The notes under the pieces: model-generated
Database searches by the model: none
What the model was told of the DNA's origin: nothing
Seen by the model: the letters and a program-made list of their open reading frames with translations, nothing else
Assembly (NCBI GenBank): GCA_964540415.1
Contig: CAZIMM010000047.1
Span: 1-16,186 of the forward strand
Length of the DNA: 16,186 nucleotides
Source of the DNA: CAZIMM01 sp964540415
GTDB taxonomy: Bacteria > Bacillota > Clostridia > Oscillospirales > Acutalibacteraceae
Direction: 5' to 3'
In this document: in pieces, positions 1-7,287 of the stretch
Layout of the letters: every line of letters starts with the position of its first letter
Position numbering within the stretch: the stretch's first letter is position 1
Translations under genes and position numbers: made by a program

Positions 1-76
1 TAAGCTGGTTTTTCTACGCCTCTTTTTATGAATTTTCGGACAGTCTCCTTGCTATATCCGCCTTTCAGAGTGAATA

Positions 77-89
77 TGTTACTGTAACA
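77..89. promoter_or_regulatory. 13-bp palindrome upstream of the integrase remnant
   Basis: TGTTAC-T-GTAACA is a perfect inverted repeat around a single central base. It lies 23 bp before the integrase start codon and just upstream of the ribosome binding site AAAGGA. Its place and symmetry fit an operator for a dimeric repressor or excisionase-type protein, but no candidate protein lies beside it in the window. The function is inferred. Confidence 0.35.
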
Positions 90-111
90 ATATATAGAAA
101 GGATTTTTGCC

Positions 112-956
112 ATGGCATCCGTACTTAAAAACGGCAGCTCATACCGCATCAGGGTTTCACTCGGATATGACGCAGACGGCAAGCAAAAGATTGTATCAAA
201 AACATGGCGCCCCGAACCGGGTATGACGCCTGCACAGATAGAAAAAGGGCTTGAAAAGCAAAAGGTGGATTTTGAGCGCGAGGCAAACCTCGGCACCGCC
301 CTGAACCGCAATGTCAGGTTCTCCGAATTCACCGAACGCTGGTTAGAAACATACTGTCGCCCAAATCTGCGAAGCCACACCGTACGCAATTATAAAAACA
401 TCCTCATTCGCTTGAACGCCGTGTTCGGCAACAAAAAGATCGGGGAAATTGAGCCTTATCAGATAGCAAAGTTCTATAATGAACTCGGCACAGAGAAAGT
501 TCATCTCCCCGTCAGATACAAAGCGAAAAAAGACTTTGGCAAATATCTCAAAGCCCGTAAAATAACGAAGCTGGCGCTCAGCAACAGCAGCGGCGTTTCA
601 CGAAACTCCATAAACAATCTTTGCAGCAGGCAATCGCAAAGCTGCGCGCCGAAGAGTGGACTGACACCGGCAAGGTATTCACGCAGAAAAACGGTCTGCC
701 AATCAACCCCGATTCGCTCACAAAATTCCTGCGCGAGTTTGTGAAAAAATATGACTTGCCTTCTGTCACCCTGCACGGCCTGCGCCACACAAATGCGTCG
801 CTCCTCATCGCCGCCGGCACGGACATCCGCACCGTGTCAAACCGACTGGGCCACGCGGATATGTCAACGACAATGAACATCTACACCCACGCCATACGCA
901 AGGCGGACGAAGCCGCAGCCGACACCATCAGCCTCGCACTATTGAGGAGGGCGTAA
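112..956 (+). pseudogene. Tyrosine recombinase/integrase remnant with internal deletion and frame change
   Basis: The first part (112 to about 600) encodes an AP2-like arm-DNA-binding domain (residues 1-55, starting MASVLKNGSSYRIRV) and a core-binding helical domain (about 65-125). It then enters the inserted helix-turn-helix seen in some Firmicute integrases (KARKITKLALSNSSGVS). From about 600 the reading frame moves to the one ending at 956, which encodes the end of the catalytic domain: VFTQKNGLPINPDS, the H-x-x-R box HGLRHTNAS, the LGHADMSTT box and the nucleophile tyrosine in NIYTHA. The stretch between, which should carry the first catalytic arginine and the beta-sheet lysine, is missing, roughly 140 residues. 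A ribosome binding site (AAAGGA, 98-103) precedes the ATG. The enzyme should be inactive, so the element is probably immobile unless a helper integrase acts. An assembly collapse could produce the same picture. Confidence 0.88.
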
Positions 957-975
957 AACAAGATAACAACAGAAA

Positions 976-1010
976 GCCCCACACTCAAGCGAAATGCTCA
1001 AGTGTGGGGC
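976..1010. terminator. Bidirectional hairpin terminator between convergent genes
   Basis: GCCCCACACT (976-985) pairs with AGTGTGGGGC (1001-1010), with a small inner AGC/GCT stem over a GAAAT loop. It sits 20 bp after the integrase stop and 10 bp after the end of the opposing minus-strand reading frame. T-rich sequence follows on both sides, though neither run is a perfect T tract. Confidence 0.7.
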
Positions 1011-1019
1011 AACAGTGTT

Positions 1020-1552
1020 TTATTGCACTTCTTCAAAAGGTTTTGCCGTTACTTTTTTGATCATAGAATACATATTATTTCTTCGCCATTTCTCAAAAGC
1101 TCTCAGAGTATTATTGGTTGCACAAAGTCGCAATAGCATTAATTATCACATTTATAGTATCTTCTTTGTTAAGGAAATCGATTGGTATTGTTACTTTTGT
1201 AGAAGATGTAAAAGAACGAGTTCTATCGCGAAAAATATCAAAACTGTATCCGCCATTGGTTGCGATAGATAATTGTAATTATTTTCAGAGGCTTTGTGAC
1301 CGTGAATGGTGTTTCGCCGATCGTTTCGCCGTCAATGATGAATGTATATTTATCAAAATAGTATTCATCAGATATTTCATCGTTGTCCGAATCGCAACAA
1401 TCAAATATTGCTAAATTGTCTTCATCAATTATGGATTGCAAACCTTTTTTAACATTCCAACCGCAATTCAGCAAATCGATTCTATCAATAACCGAATAAA
1501 CAATAGATTTAATAACATCGTTTCTTCCGCTTTTTGTGTCTATGTCCGGCAT
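1020..1552 (-). pseudogene. Unknown protein broken by two frameshifts
   Basis: Three consecutive minus-strand frames join into one plausible protein of about 175 residues. Part one starts at 1552 (MPDIDTKSGRND) with AAGGAG 7 bp upstream and is meaningful to about 1270. Part two (SIATNGGYSFDIF onward) is open from 1269 to a stop at 1111. Part three (ATNNTLRAFEKWRRNN onward) runs to a stop at 1020. Both changes are the same size, one extra base or two missing, near 1270 and 1120. The sequence reads as coding across both joins, and the last frame ends next to a terminator, so I treat it as one damaged gene or as one with sequencing errors. I do not recognise the family; it looks soluble, acidic in the middle and AT-rich. 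A longer start at 1603 has no comparable ribosome binding site and falls inside the promoter. Confidence 0.6.
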
Positions 1553-1589
1553 GGTAAGTTTCTCCTTTTCATTTCCATTCGATAAAATA

Positions 1590-1618
1590 ACTATATCAAG
1601 CAACTAAACATATGTCAA
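1590..1618 (-). promoter_or_regulatory. Near-consensus sigma-A promoter for the frameshifted gene
   Basis: Read on the minus strand: TTGACA (1618-1613), exactly 17 bp, then TATAGT (1595-1590), with an upstream TG that makes it an extended -10. The ribosome binding site and ATG at 1552 follow about 38 bp later. A perfect -35 and a one-mismatch -10 suggest strong transcription of a gene that now looks broken. Confidence 0.75.
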
Positions 1619-1859
1619 TATGAATCAACATAAGCAAATCACTTTTACATTTTATACTTTTTTAAACTCCGTTATAGCAAGTACGCTGCTGCCCCAAAAA
1701 GAATTCAAATTCCTCAATGCCTCTGCGCCTCTCTCTGCCTAAATGATAACAGAAACGGTGGTGCTTTTTCAGTTCATCTATTCGTTTGTGAAAAACGCTG
1801 TGCGCCGAAAACAGCCCACCGAAAATGGTATGTTATTGTCACACGAGGAGGAATGCAAA

Positions 1860-3881
1860 ATGTTGTTTTACAAAATCGAAGCCGTTCTGACCGAACCGCC
1901 GGAGAAAAGAGAAGACAAGCGCAGACGCAGAGGAACAGAATATGCCGCTGATTTCTGCAGCATTTCCGACATAATGTATACAGACAGCGACAGAAAGGCT
2001 TTTTTGTTCGTTTCTCAAATCAGCAGAGTGTATGTGACCGTCGGCGCAGCGCTGAAAAAAGGTGTTCTGACCGACAAGACGATTGAAGAGTTTTTTAGCC
2101 GCTGCAAGATGAAAGCGAAAGACTGCAAAATAAGCGAAATTACAGGCAGTCAGCTTAAGTGTATGCTGCATTGGGCAAGCATGGGTGATTTTGTTTCAGA
2201 TGATGACAATGTGCTGGAGCTGCTCGGCGTTGACGGGTTGCTCTCCCGTTTTCGGAATTCGTCGCCGTTTGACGAAGAACTTATCGAGGAAAAATTCAGC
2301 TTTTCCGAAGCCTTGGATGCTGCACGGCTCAGCTTTTGCTCTCCGACCCTTGTGCCTGAGATTGAACGCATTTTTGACGGTTGCCAAAGCACAGGCTTTG
2401 TCGGTCACCCGGTTCAATACCTGATTGAAGCAGACGATGAGGAAACGAAAAATTCTGTGCTCAGCCTTCTCACTTCATCGCTGTTTGCAGTCGGCAGGCT
2501 CACCGGAAAGCGTCGAACTCAAATAAACATCCGTGAATCTGCCTTCAGAAGCAAACAGCTTTTAAGCGACCTTTACGACATGAGCGAAAGCACGGCTGTT
2601 GTGATTGACCTGTCGAGCGATGATGACGACGATGAATATGCTCAGCCGATAAACGAAATTGTCAAGCGCGCTGCCTGTGAAATGAAAAAGCACCGCAGAA
2701 ATGTGCTGACGTTCGTTTGTGTGCCGAGCGGAAGCAACAGCCTGAAACAAAAGCTGTATGAATACCTCGGCAACACGGCTGTTGTTGAAATCCGTCAGCA
2801 GCCTGCGGAGTATGAAAAAGCGAAAGAATATTTGAAAACCTGTGCGAAAAACAACGGAGTAAGAGCCAACAAAAAGTTGTACAGTGTCCTCGATGACGAG
2901 GGCAAAACATACACGGCACGCGAACTTAATACGGCGCTTGATATCTGGCTGACCGAGCACCTGAAAACGAAGGTTTATCCGCAATACAAAAGTATTGAAT
3001 GCGTCAACAAATCCGTTCTGCTGCAAAGGCCGAAGGGCTCTGCGTATGACGAACTGTGCAATATGATTGGGCTGACGCAGGCAAAAGAAATGATTTCGCA
3101 GGCGATAGATTATTACAAGGCGCAGAAGGTTTTTGCCGAGCGGAGAATGGCAGCCGGCCGCGCGTCAATGCACATGGTTTTCACCGGCAGCCCCGGCACG
3201 GCAAAGACAACGGTTGCCAGGCTGTTCGCACAGATTATGGCGGACAACGGTATTCTCTCAAGCGGCGAGTTTCACGAAGTCGGGCGTTCGGATTTGGTCG
3301 GCAAATATGTCGGCTGGACTGCGCAGATTGTCAAAGAAAAATTCAAACAGGCAAAGGGCGGTGTGCTGTTCATTGACGAAGCATATTCACTTGTTGACGG
3401 CAAGGCGGGGCTTTTCGGCGATGAGGCAATCAACACAATCGTGCAGGAAATGGAGAATATGCGCGAGGACATCATCGTCATTTTCGCGGGTTACACCGAC
3501 AAAATGGAGGAGTTTATCGCCCGCAACCCCGGCCTGCGTTCGAGGATTGCTTTCAACATCAATTTTGATGATTACAGCGCAGAAGAGTTGTTTGAAATTA
3601 CAGAGCTTCTTTCAAAAAATAATGGCTTAATTCTCGGCAACGGAGTGCGCGAAAAGCTGATTCCTGTTTTTGAAAGCGTATCGGGAACAACCGATTTCGG
3701 CAACGGCCGCTATGCGCGAAACATCGTTGAAAAAGCAAGAATGAAGCAGGCGGCAAGGCTTGTTCGCTCGGACATTGACAAGCTGTCGGACAAAGACATC
3801 GCCACACTTCTGCCGCAGGATTTTGAAATCACCGAGCCGAAGAAAGAAGAAAAAGTAATCAGGCTTGGCTTTTCTGCGTGA
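1860..3881 (+). CDS. CbxX/CfqX-like AAA+ ATPase with a degenerate first AAA domain
   Basis: A 673-residue protein from the ATG at 1860, which has GAGGAGGA 7 bp upstream. An in-frame ATG at 1743 would add 39 residues but lacks a ribosome binding site. The C-terminal AAA+ module (about residues 395-640) has Walker A GSPGTAKTT (443-451), pore-loop KYVGWT (482-487), Walker B VLFIDEAYS (502-510), sensor IVIFAGYTD (about 529-537) and an arginine-finger region NPGLRSRI (556-563). This is the pattern of the CbxX/CfqX, SpoVK and EccA group, ring-forming ATPases that remodel protein partners. Residues about 170-340 look like a second AAA fold that lost its catalytic residues: TAVVIDLSSDDDDDE sits where Walker B is expected and VLTFVCVPSGS where sensor 1 is, with no Walker A. 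The N-terminal 170 residues are unrecognised and contain a very basic KREDKRRRRG stretch. It precedes the WYL regulator by 84 bp, but that gene has its own promoter. The substrate is unknown. Confidence 0.88.
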   Translation: MLFYKIEAVLTEPPEKREDKRRRRGTEYAADFCSISDIMYTDSDRKAFLFVSQISRVYVTVGAALKKGVLTDKTIEEFFSRCKMKAKDCKISEITGSQLKCMLHWASMGDFVSDDDNVLELLGVDGLLSRFRNSSPFDEELIEEKFSFSEALDAARLSFCSPTLVPEIERIFDGCQSTGFVGHPVQYLIEADDEETKNSVLSLLTSSLFAVGRLTGKRRTQINIRESAFRSKQLLSDLYDMSESTAVVIDLSSDDDDDEYAQPINEIVKRAACEMKKHRRNVLTFVCVPSGSNSLKQKLYEYLGNTAVVEIRQQPAEYEKAKEYLKTCAKNNGVRANKKLYSVLDDEGKTYTARELNTALDIWLTEHLKTKVYPQYKSIECVNKSVLLQRPKGSAYDELCNMIGLTQAKEMISQAIDYYKAQKVFAERRMAAGRASMHMVFTGSPGTAKTTVARLFAQIMADNGILSSGEFHEVGRSDLVGKYVGWTAQIVKEKFKQAKGGVLFIDEAYSLVDGKAGLFGDEAINTIVQEMENMREDIIVIFAGYTDKMEEFIARNPGLRSRIAFNINFDDYSAEELFEITELLSKNNGLILGNGVREKLIPVFESVSGTTDFGNGRYARNIVEKARMKQAARLVRSDIDKLSDKDIATLLPQDFEITEPKKEEKVIRLGFSA

Positions 3882-3916
3882 TGCGCTGTTTTTGTCACAC
3901 AAACTGCAATATTATA

Positions 3917-3945
3917 TTGATGAAATGAAAATATTGTGATATAAT
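3917..3945 (+). promoter_or_regulatory. Promoter of the first WYL gene with an overlapping inverted repeat
   Basis: TTGATG (3917-3922), a 17-bp spacer, then TATAAT (3940-3945) with an extended -10 TG. CAATATT (3907-3913) lies just before the -35 and its inverse AATATTG (3930-3936) lies in the spacer, so a dimer bound to both half-sites would cover the promoter. The octamer AATATTGT (3930-3937) recurs near the second WYL gene. The ribosome binding site GAGGTG (3953-3958) and ATG (3966) follow. Confidence 0.75.
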
Positions 3946-3965
3946 TCCAATTGAGGTGAATTGCC

Positions 3966-5018
3966 ATGTACACCGTTCAGCCGAAAAAGCTGCTGATAAT
4001 CAACATTCTCGACATTCTCCGCCGTTACACCGACGAGAACCACCGCTTAAGTCAAAAGGAAATCGTCGAAATTCTCGACACCGAATATCAAATGAAAGCC
4101 GACCGCAAGGCGGTTAAGCGCAACCTGATGAACCTCATTGATTTCGGCTACCGCATCGAATACAGCGAAGCAATCCGAATGATTAAAAACGAAAAGACGG
4201 GCGCGCTTGAAGAAAGCGCGATTCTTTCCGACTTTTATCTCGAGCGTGATTTCACCGATGCTGAGCTGCGCCTGCTCGTTGACAGCCTGCTTTTTTCAAA
4301 GCACATTCCATACAGCCAATGCAAAGAGCTGATTGAAAAAATTGAGGGCTTGTCGAACCAATATTTCAAGGCAAAGGTCAGGCATATCTGCAACCTGCCC
4401 GAAGACCGGTCGCAGAACAGAGAACTGTTTTACACCATCGAAATCCTTGACGAGGCAATCGGCAGCGGCCGACAGGTTGCGTTCAATTACTGCTCGTTCG
4501 GCTCGGACAAAAAGCTGCATCCGCGCCTTGACAGCGAGGGCAAAACGCGCGAATACATAATCAATCCCTATCAGATGGTGGCGACCAACGGGCGATATTA
4601 CCTTGTGTGCAACTACGACAAATACGATAACGCCGCAAACTACCGCGTTGACCTGATTACGAATATCCGCCTGCTCGATTCACCAGCAAAGCTGCTCAAA
4701 AAGGTTAAGGGGCTCGAGCACGGTCTGGATTTGCCAAAGCACATGGCGGAGCACATCTATATGTTTTCCGGCGAGAGCGTCAAGGCAGAATTCAGGGCGA
4801 AAAAGTATATCATCAGCGAGATTATCGACTGGTTCGGCTCGGACGTTGAATTCAGCAACGAGAGCGAGGACGAAATCACGGTTAAGGTGAAAGTGAACCG
4901 CATTGCGATGCGAAAATGGGCGGAGCAGTATGTTTCGTGCGTAACGCTCCTCGCCCCGGCAGACTTGGTTGAAGAAGTGAAAAACGACCTCATCGAGGGC
5001 GTGGAAAAATATAAGTAA
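3966..5018 (+). CDS. WYL-domain transcriptional regulator (plus-strand copy)
   Basis: A 350-residue protein with an N-terminal winged helix-turn-helix (about 8-65, including DRKAVKRNL), a linker with RDFTDAELRLL, a WYL domain (about 155-240, with YIINPYQMVATNGRYYL) and a C-terminal WCX-like extension (about 265-345). The name-giving tripeptide is YYL here. Proteins of this layout (BrxR, CapW and PafBC types) regulate transcription, often of defence or DNA-damage genes, and WYL domains can sense nucleic-acid ligands. It has its own promoter and a clear ribosome binding site. Nmad2 and Nmad3 follow 52 bp later on the same strand with no terminator between, so I infer that it controls them and perhaps itself. 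A close paralogue is at 13665-14705. Unlike the genes after it, it is not AT-rich. Confidence 0.9.
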   Translation: MYTVQPKKLLIINILDILRRYTDENHRLSQKEIVEILDTEYQMKADRKAVKRNLMNLIDFGYRIEYSEAIRMIKNEKTGALEESAILSDFYLERDFTDAELRLLVDSLLFSKHIPYSQCKELIEKIEGLSNQYFKAKVRHICNLPEDRSQNRELFYTIEILDEAIGSGRQVAFNYCSFGSDKKLHPRLDSEGKTREYIINPYQMVATNGRYYLVCNYDKYDNAANYRVDLITNIRLLDSPAKLLKKVKGLEHGLDLPKHMAEHIYMFSGESVKAEFRAKKYIISEIIDWFGSDVEFSNESEDEITVKVKVNRIAMRKWAEQYVSCVTLLAPADLVEEVKNDLIEGVEKYK

Positions 5019-5070
5019 TGAATTACAAAAAAGACTAAGTGAAAATCTATTTTTATGGGAGATAGTAACT

Positions 5071-5775
5071 ATGAAAATTTTTGCATATTCAATCGTGTAT
5101 GACTCAGGATTTGCACCATGTGCCGTTAAAAACGACAGCTTGACATTAGCATGTTGTAAAACAAATTTAAGACATAAAATCGGTTTGCTCTTGGAACAGA
5201 ATCCAGATGAAGATATATATCTAATCGGTCTTTGCGGCAAACAGCTTGCTAAACGCAGTTCCAAACAAGATTCGGAGTATTCACCATTGTTTATTGCAAA
5301 AGTTAATTCCGCAGTGACAACTCAAGAGTATTTCAAATACAATAATGCAACGCAGCGCCCTGACCAAAAGTACTCATATAAAAACGGGAAATGGTTTGTT
5401 AAAAAAGGTAATCCACACCATCTTGAAGATATCGGTGAACTGGATGTTGAAAAAGCAAAACAAGAAAGAGATCTGTATTATCTTCCCAGAAAGGATTCAA
5501 AACCGACTGATAATTATGTGTTGAATTCTGATGAGTACATATATTATGGCAAAGATATATTGCCTCGCAGTAAACTAAGCAATTATTTAGAAACCATAGC
5601 CAGCATCAGAGAAAAAGCTCCAAGAGCAGACCTTCAGCCAATTCCCGAAAACGGCATAAACTCCTTTATGGAATTCTTCAAGGCAGAACTTAACAGGAGC
5701 ATTAACCCAGACTGTACTCCACTCGAAGAACACTTCGAGAAATCAGTAAAAAAGGGAGAATGTAAAAAGAGATGA
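5071..5775 (+). CDS. Nmad2-like protein (nucleotide modification associated domain 2)
   Basis: A 234-residue soluble protein. Its opening MKIFAYSIVYDSGFAP, then TLACCKTNLRHK (24-35), IYLIGLCG (49-56) and SPLFIAKVNSAVTTQEYF (71-88), match my memory of the Nmad2 pattern (YxVxYDxGFAPN, TLATCKPxIR, a GDWIxG-like segment and a downstream FxMxVxExxxxxEYW-like strand). Comparative genomics named Nmad families as accessory domains near nucleic-acid base-modification genes; the biochemical activity is not established to my knowledge. The coding sequence is AT-rich, unlike the WYL gene before it. It ends with an ATGA overlap into the Nmad3 gene, so the two are translationally coupled. The start has only a modest ribosome binding site (GGGAG). 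The family call is from recognition by eye. Confidence 0.72.
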   Translation: MKIFAYSIVYDSGFAPCAVKNDSLTLACCKTNLRHKIGLLLEQNPDEDIYLIGLCGKQLAKRSSKQDSEYSPLFIAKVNSAVTTQEYFKYNNATQRPDQKYSYKNGKWFVKKGNPHHLEDIGELDVEKAKQERDLYYLPRKDSKPTDNYVLNSDEYIYYGKDILPRSKLSNYLETIASIREKAPRADLQPIPENGINSFMEFFKAELNRSINPDCTPLEEHFEKSVKKGECKKR

Positions 5776-6605
5776 GAATAATACTATCTCGCAAGGGCTT
5801 TGATACAGGCTGTGGCGGATGTCCCAGCCCTTACTTTGTTGACGAGGGAAAACTGTTTTCTTTGCCGATTCCGAGCGATTGTAATTTTTACTCTTACAAT
5901 GATCTTAGATTCAACAATGAGCAATCGTGTTTTGAAATAATGGAACAACTGAATATAAAGGCACGAAGCTGTAAGGCACATACCGACCCGGACATTCGCC
6001 CCGATTTGTTTTATTCTAGAGATTCCGACTGGATTCCAAGATTTGGTCAACAAGGCAATTCCCAAAAACATTTAGCAAAACAAGGTGTGGAGAAAGACGA
6101 TGTTTTCCTGTTTTATGGCCTTTTTCAAGATGTAAAATACATAAACGGAAAGCCTCATTTTATTCCAAACACGAAAAAGCAGATAATATGGGGATATATG
6201 CAAATTGGATGCGAACCAATAAGAGTAACAAGCAATCCATTCGGCTGTCATCATCCGCATTTTTACAATAGCGAAGAATATGAAATGAACACGGTTTATA
6301 TAGGTGCAGAAAAGCTATCATTTGAACCTACAGTTGCAGGATACGGAACATTTGATTTTGATGAAAGCCTTGTTCTGTCAAGAGAGTGCGGAGAAACTGC
6401 AGATGTCTACAATGTACTGAAACTACCCGAACATTTTTATGAACATAGAATGACTGGGAACGCAGACTGGAGATGGAAAAAGGAAAACGGTAACTGTATA
6501 CTAACAATGGCAAAACGTGGACAGGAATTTATTATCACAAATGATACTGCTAACCATGATGCTGAAAGTTGGGCAAAAAATCTGATTTTGTCAAACATTA
6601 AATAA
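5772..6605 (+). CDS. Nmad3-like protein (nucleotide modification associated domain 3)
   Basis: A 277-residue protein. The start MRIILSRKGFDTGCGGCPSP, then KLFSLPIP (27-34), AHTDPDIRPDL (69-79), WIPRFGQQGNSQKHLAKQGV (87-106), DDVFLFYGLFQ (109-119) and IWGYMQIG (139-146), match the Nmad3 signature (LSRKGFDsxxGGxPSPI, HxDPDL, FGQxGxxxxHLxxxGVxxGDLFLFFGxFR). The dense run of invariant-looking H, D, R and Q residues suggests an enzyme active site, but no reaction is established to my knowledge. A later cluster GCHHPHFYN (158-166) is histidine-rich. The gene overlaps Nmad2 by 4 bp and is equally AT-rich, so the pair probably moved together. A terminator-like hairpin starts 20 bp after the stop. Confidence 0.8.
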   Translation: MRIILSRKGFDTGCGGCPSPYFVDEGKLFSLPIPSDCNFYSYNDLRFNNEQSCFEIMEQLNIKARSCKAHTDPDIRPDLFYSRDSDWIPRFGQQGNSQKHLAKQGVEKDDVFLFYGLFQDVKYINGKPHFIPNTKKQIIWGYMQIGCEPIRVTSNPFGCHHPHFYNSEEYEMNTVYIGAEKLSFEPTVAGYGTFDFDESLVLSRECGETADVYNVLKLPEHFYEHRMTGNADWRWKKENGNCILTMAKRGQEFIITNDTANHDAESWAKNLILSNIK

Positions 6606-6625
6606 CATCTCCCCAAAACAACCCA

Positions 6626-6671
6626 CGCCTCCTGTTATATTGGTCTCAACCAAATAACAGGAGGCGTTTTT
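6626..6671 (+). terminator. Terminator hairpin that also holds the next gene's ribosome binding site
   Basis: CGCCTCCTGTTAT (6626-6638) pairs perfectly with ATAACAGGAGGCG (6654-6666). An inner TTGGT/ACCAA stem closes a CTCA loop, and TTTTT (6667-6671) follows directly. It has the form of an intrinsic terminator for the Nmad pair. The 3' arm contains AGGAGG (6659-6664), which is 9 bp before the ATG at 6674, so read-through RNA would have its ribosome binding site buried in the stem. A promoter inside the region that started past 6639 would leave it open. Confidence 0.82.
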
Positions 6672-6673
6672 AA

Positions 6674-7285
6674 ATGAATTGCAAAAACTGCGGAACACAA
6701 TTTGACGACGGGGCAAGGTCCTGCCCGACCTGCGGAGCTGAAAGAGCAGGGGAAACAACTGCGGCGCAAAGTGAGCCGCAAACATTTGTCGATGTGTCAT
6801 CGTCAACCGAATCAAAGTCAGCCGAAACAAAAGAAAAAGCAAAATCGTTTGCAAAAAAGCAGCTGAACGATTACAAGAATTTCAAGTCGCTTTCAACCAA
6901 AAGTAAGGTGATTCACTTTGCCGTTCCGCTGGTCTGCGTGATTCTTCTGTTCAACATTTTCGGCGGCGCGTTCACCAACTACAAAAACGATGAGGAGTTG
7001 GCGAAAAGCTGTGCGGTTGCACAGATTCAGCGACAGGTTTTCGCAAAGGACGAAACGGTCTACGATGTCAAGGTTGTCGACTCCGACGGCTGCGGCAGGT
7101 TCATCGTCACCGCCACAACAAAGGATGGAGCGTTCGAAACCTGGTGGGTTGTGATTGTTCAGCTGAACAAGGACGGCGAAACATATAACGCGCTCGCAAA
7201 CTATCACGGTGACGGAATTACCGCTGACCAATGGGTTCAAAAATACAAAACCGAAAGCGATTACGATTGGGGAGTTGAGCAGTAA
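6674..7285 (+). CDS. Zinc-ribbon, single-span membrane protein
   Basis: A 203-residue protein. Residues 3-20 form a CxxC-x10-CxxC zinc ribbon (C3, C6, C17, C20) of the type common at the N-terminus of Firmicute membrane proteins. A low-complexity S/T/E/K linker (about 25-75) leads to one hydrophobic helix (79-100, VIHFAVPLVCVILLFNIFGG). The remaining 100 residues form a compact domain with FIVTATTKDG and TWWVVIVQLNKDG strands, probably outside the membrane because the ribbon should face the cytoplasm. The function is unknown. The stop is only 2 bp before the metallophosphoesterase gene, so the two are co-transcribed. Translation depends on an AGGAGG locked in the upstream hairpin. Confidence 0.8.
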   Translation: MNCKNCGTQFDDGARSCPTCGAERAGETTAAQSEPQTFVDVSSSTESKSAETKEKAKSFAKKQLNDYKNFKSLSTKSKVIHFAVPLVCVILLFNIFGGAFTNYKNDEELAKSCAVAQIQRQVFAKDETVYDVKVVDSDGCGRFIVTATTKDGAFETWWVVIVQLNKDGETYNALANYHGDGITADQWVQKYKTESDYDWGVEQ

Positions 7286-7287
7286 AA

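Noticed and set aside
3..9. AGCTGGT near the left edge, matching part of the tRNA end at 16173-16179, as a possible left attachment site
   Set aside because: Only seven bases match and the flanks differ. Attachment repeats are normally longer.
1..114. A minus-strand reading frame running off the left edge (MAKILSIYCYSN, later GYSKETVRKFIKRGVEKPA), with a look of a helix-turn-helix
   Set aside because: It is fewer than 40 codons in view, starts inside the integrase start region, and has no ribosome binding site or recognised family. More sequence to the left would decide.
1743..1859. 39-codon N-terminal extension of the AAA+ gene
   Set aside because: The ATG at 1743 has no ribosome binding site, while the ATG at 1860 has GAGGAGGA at a good distance. 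The extension cannot be excluded without homologues.
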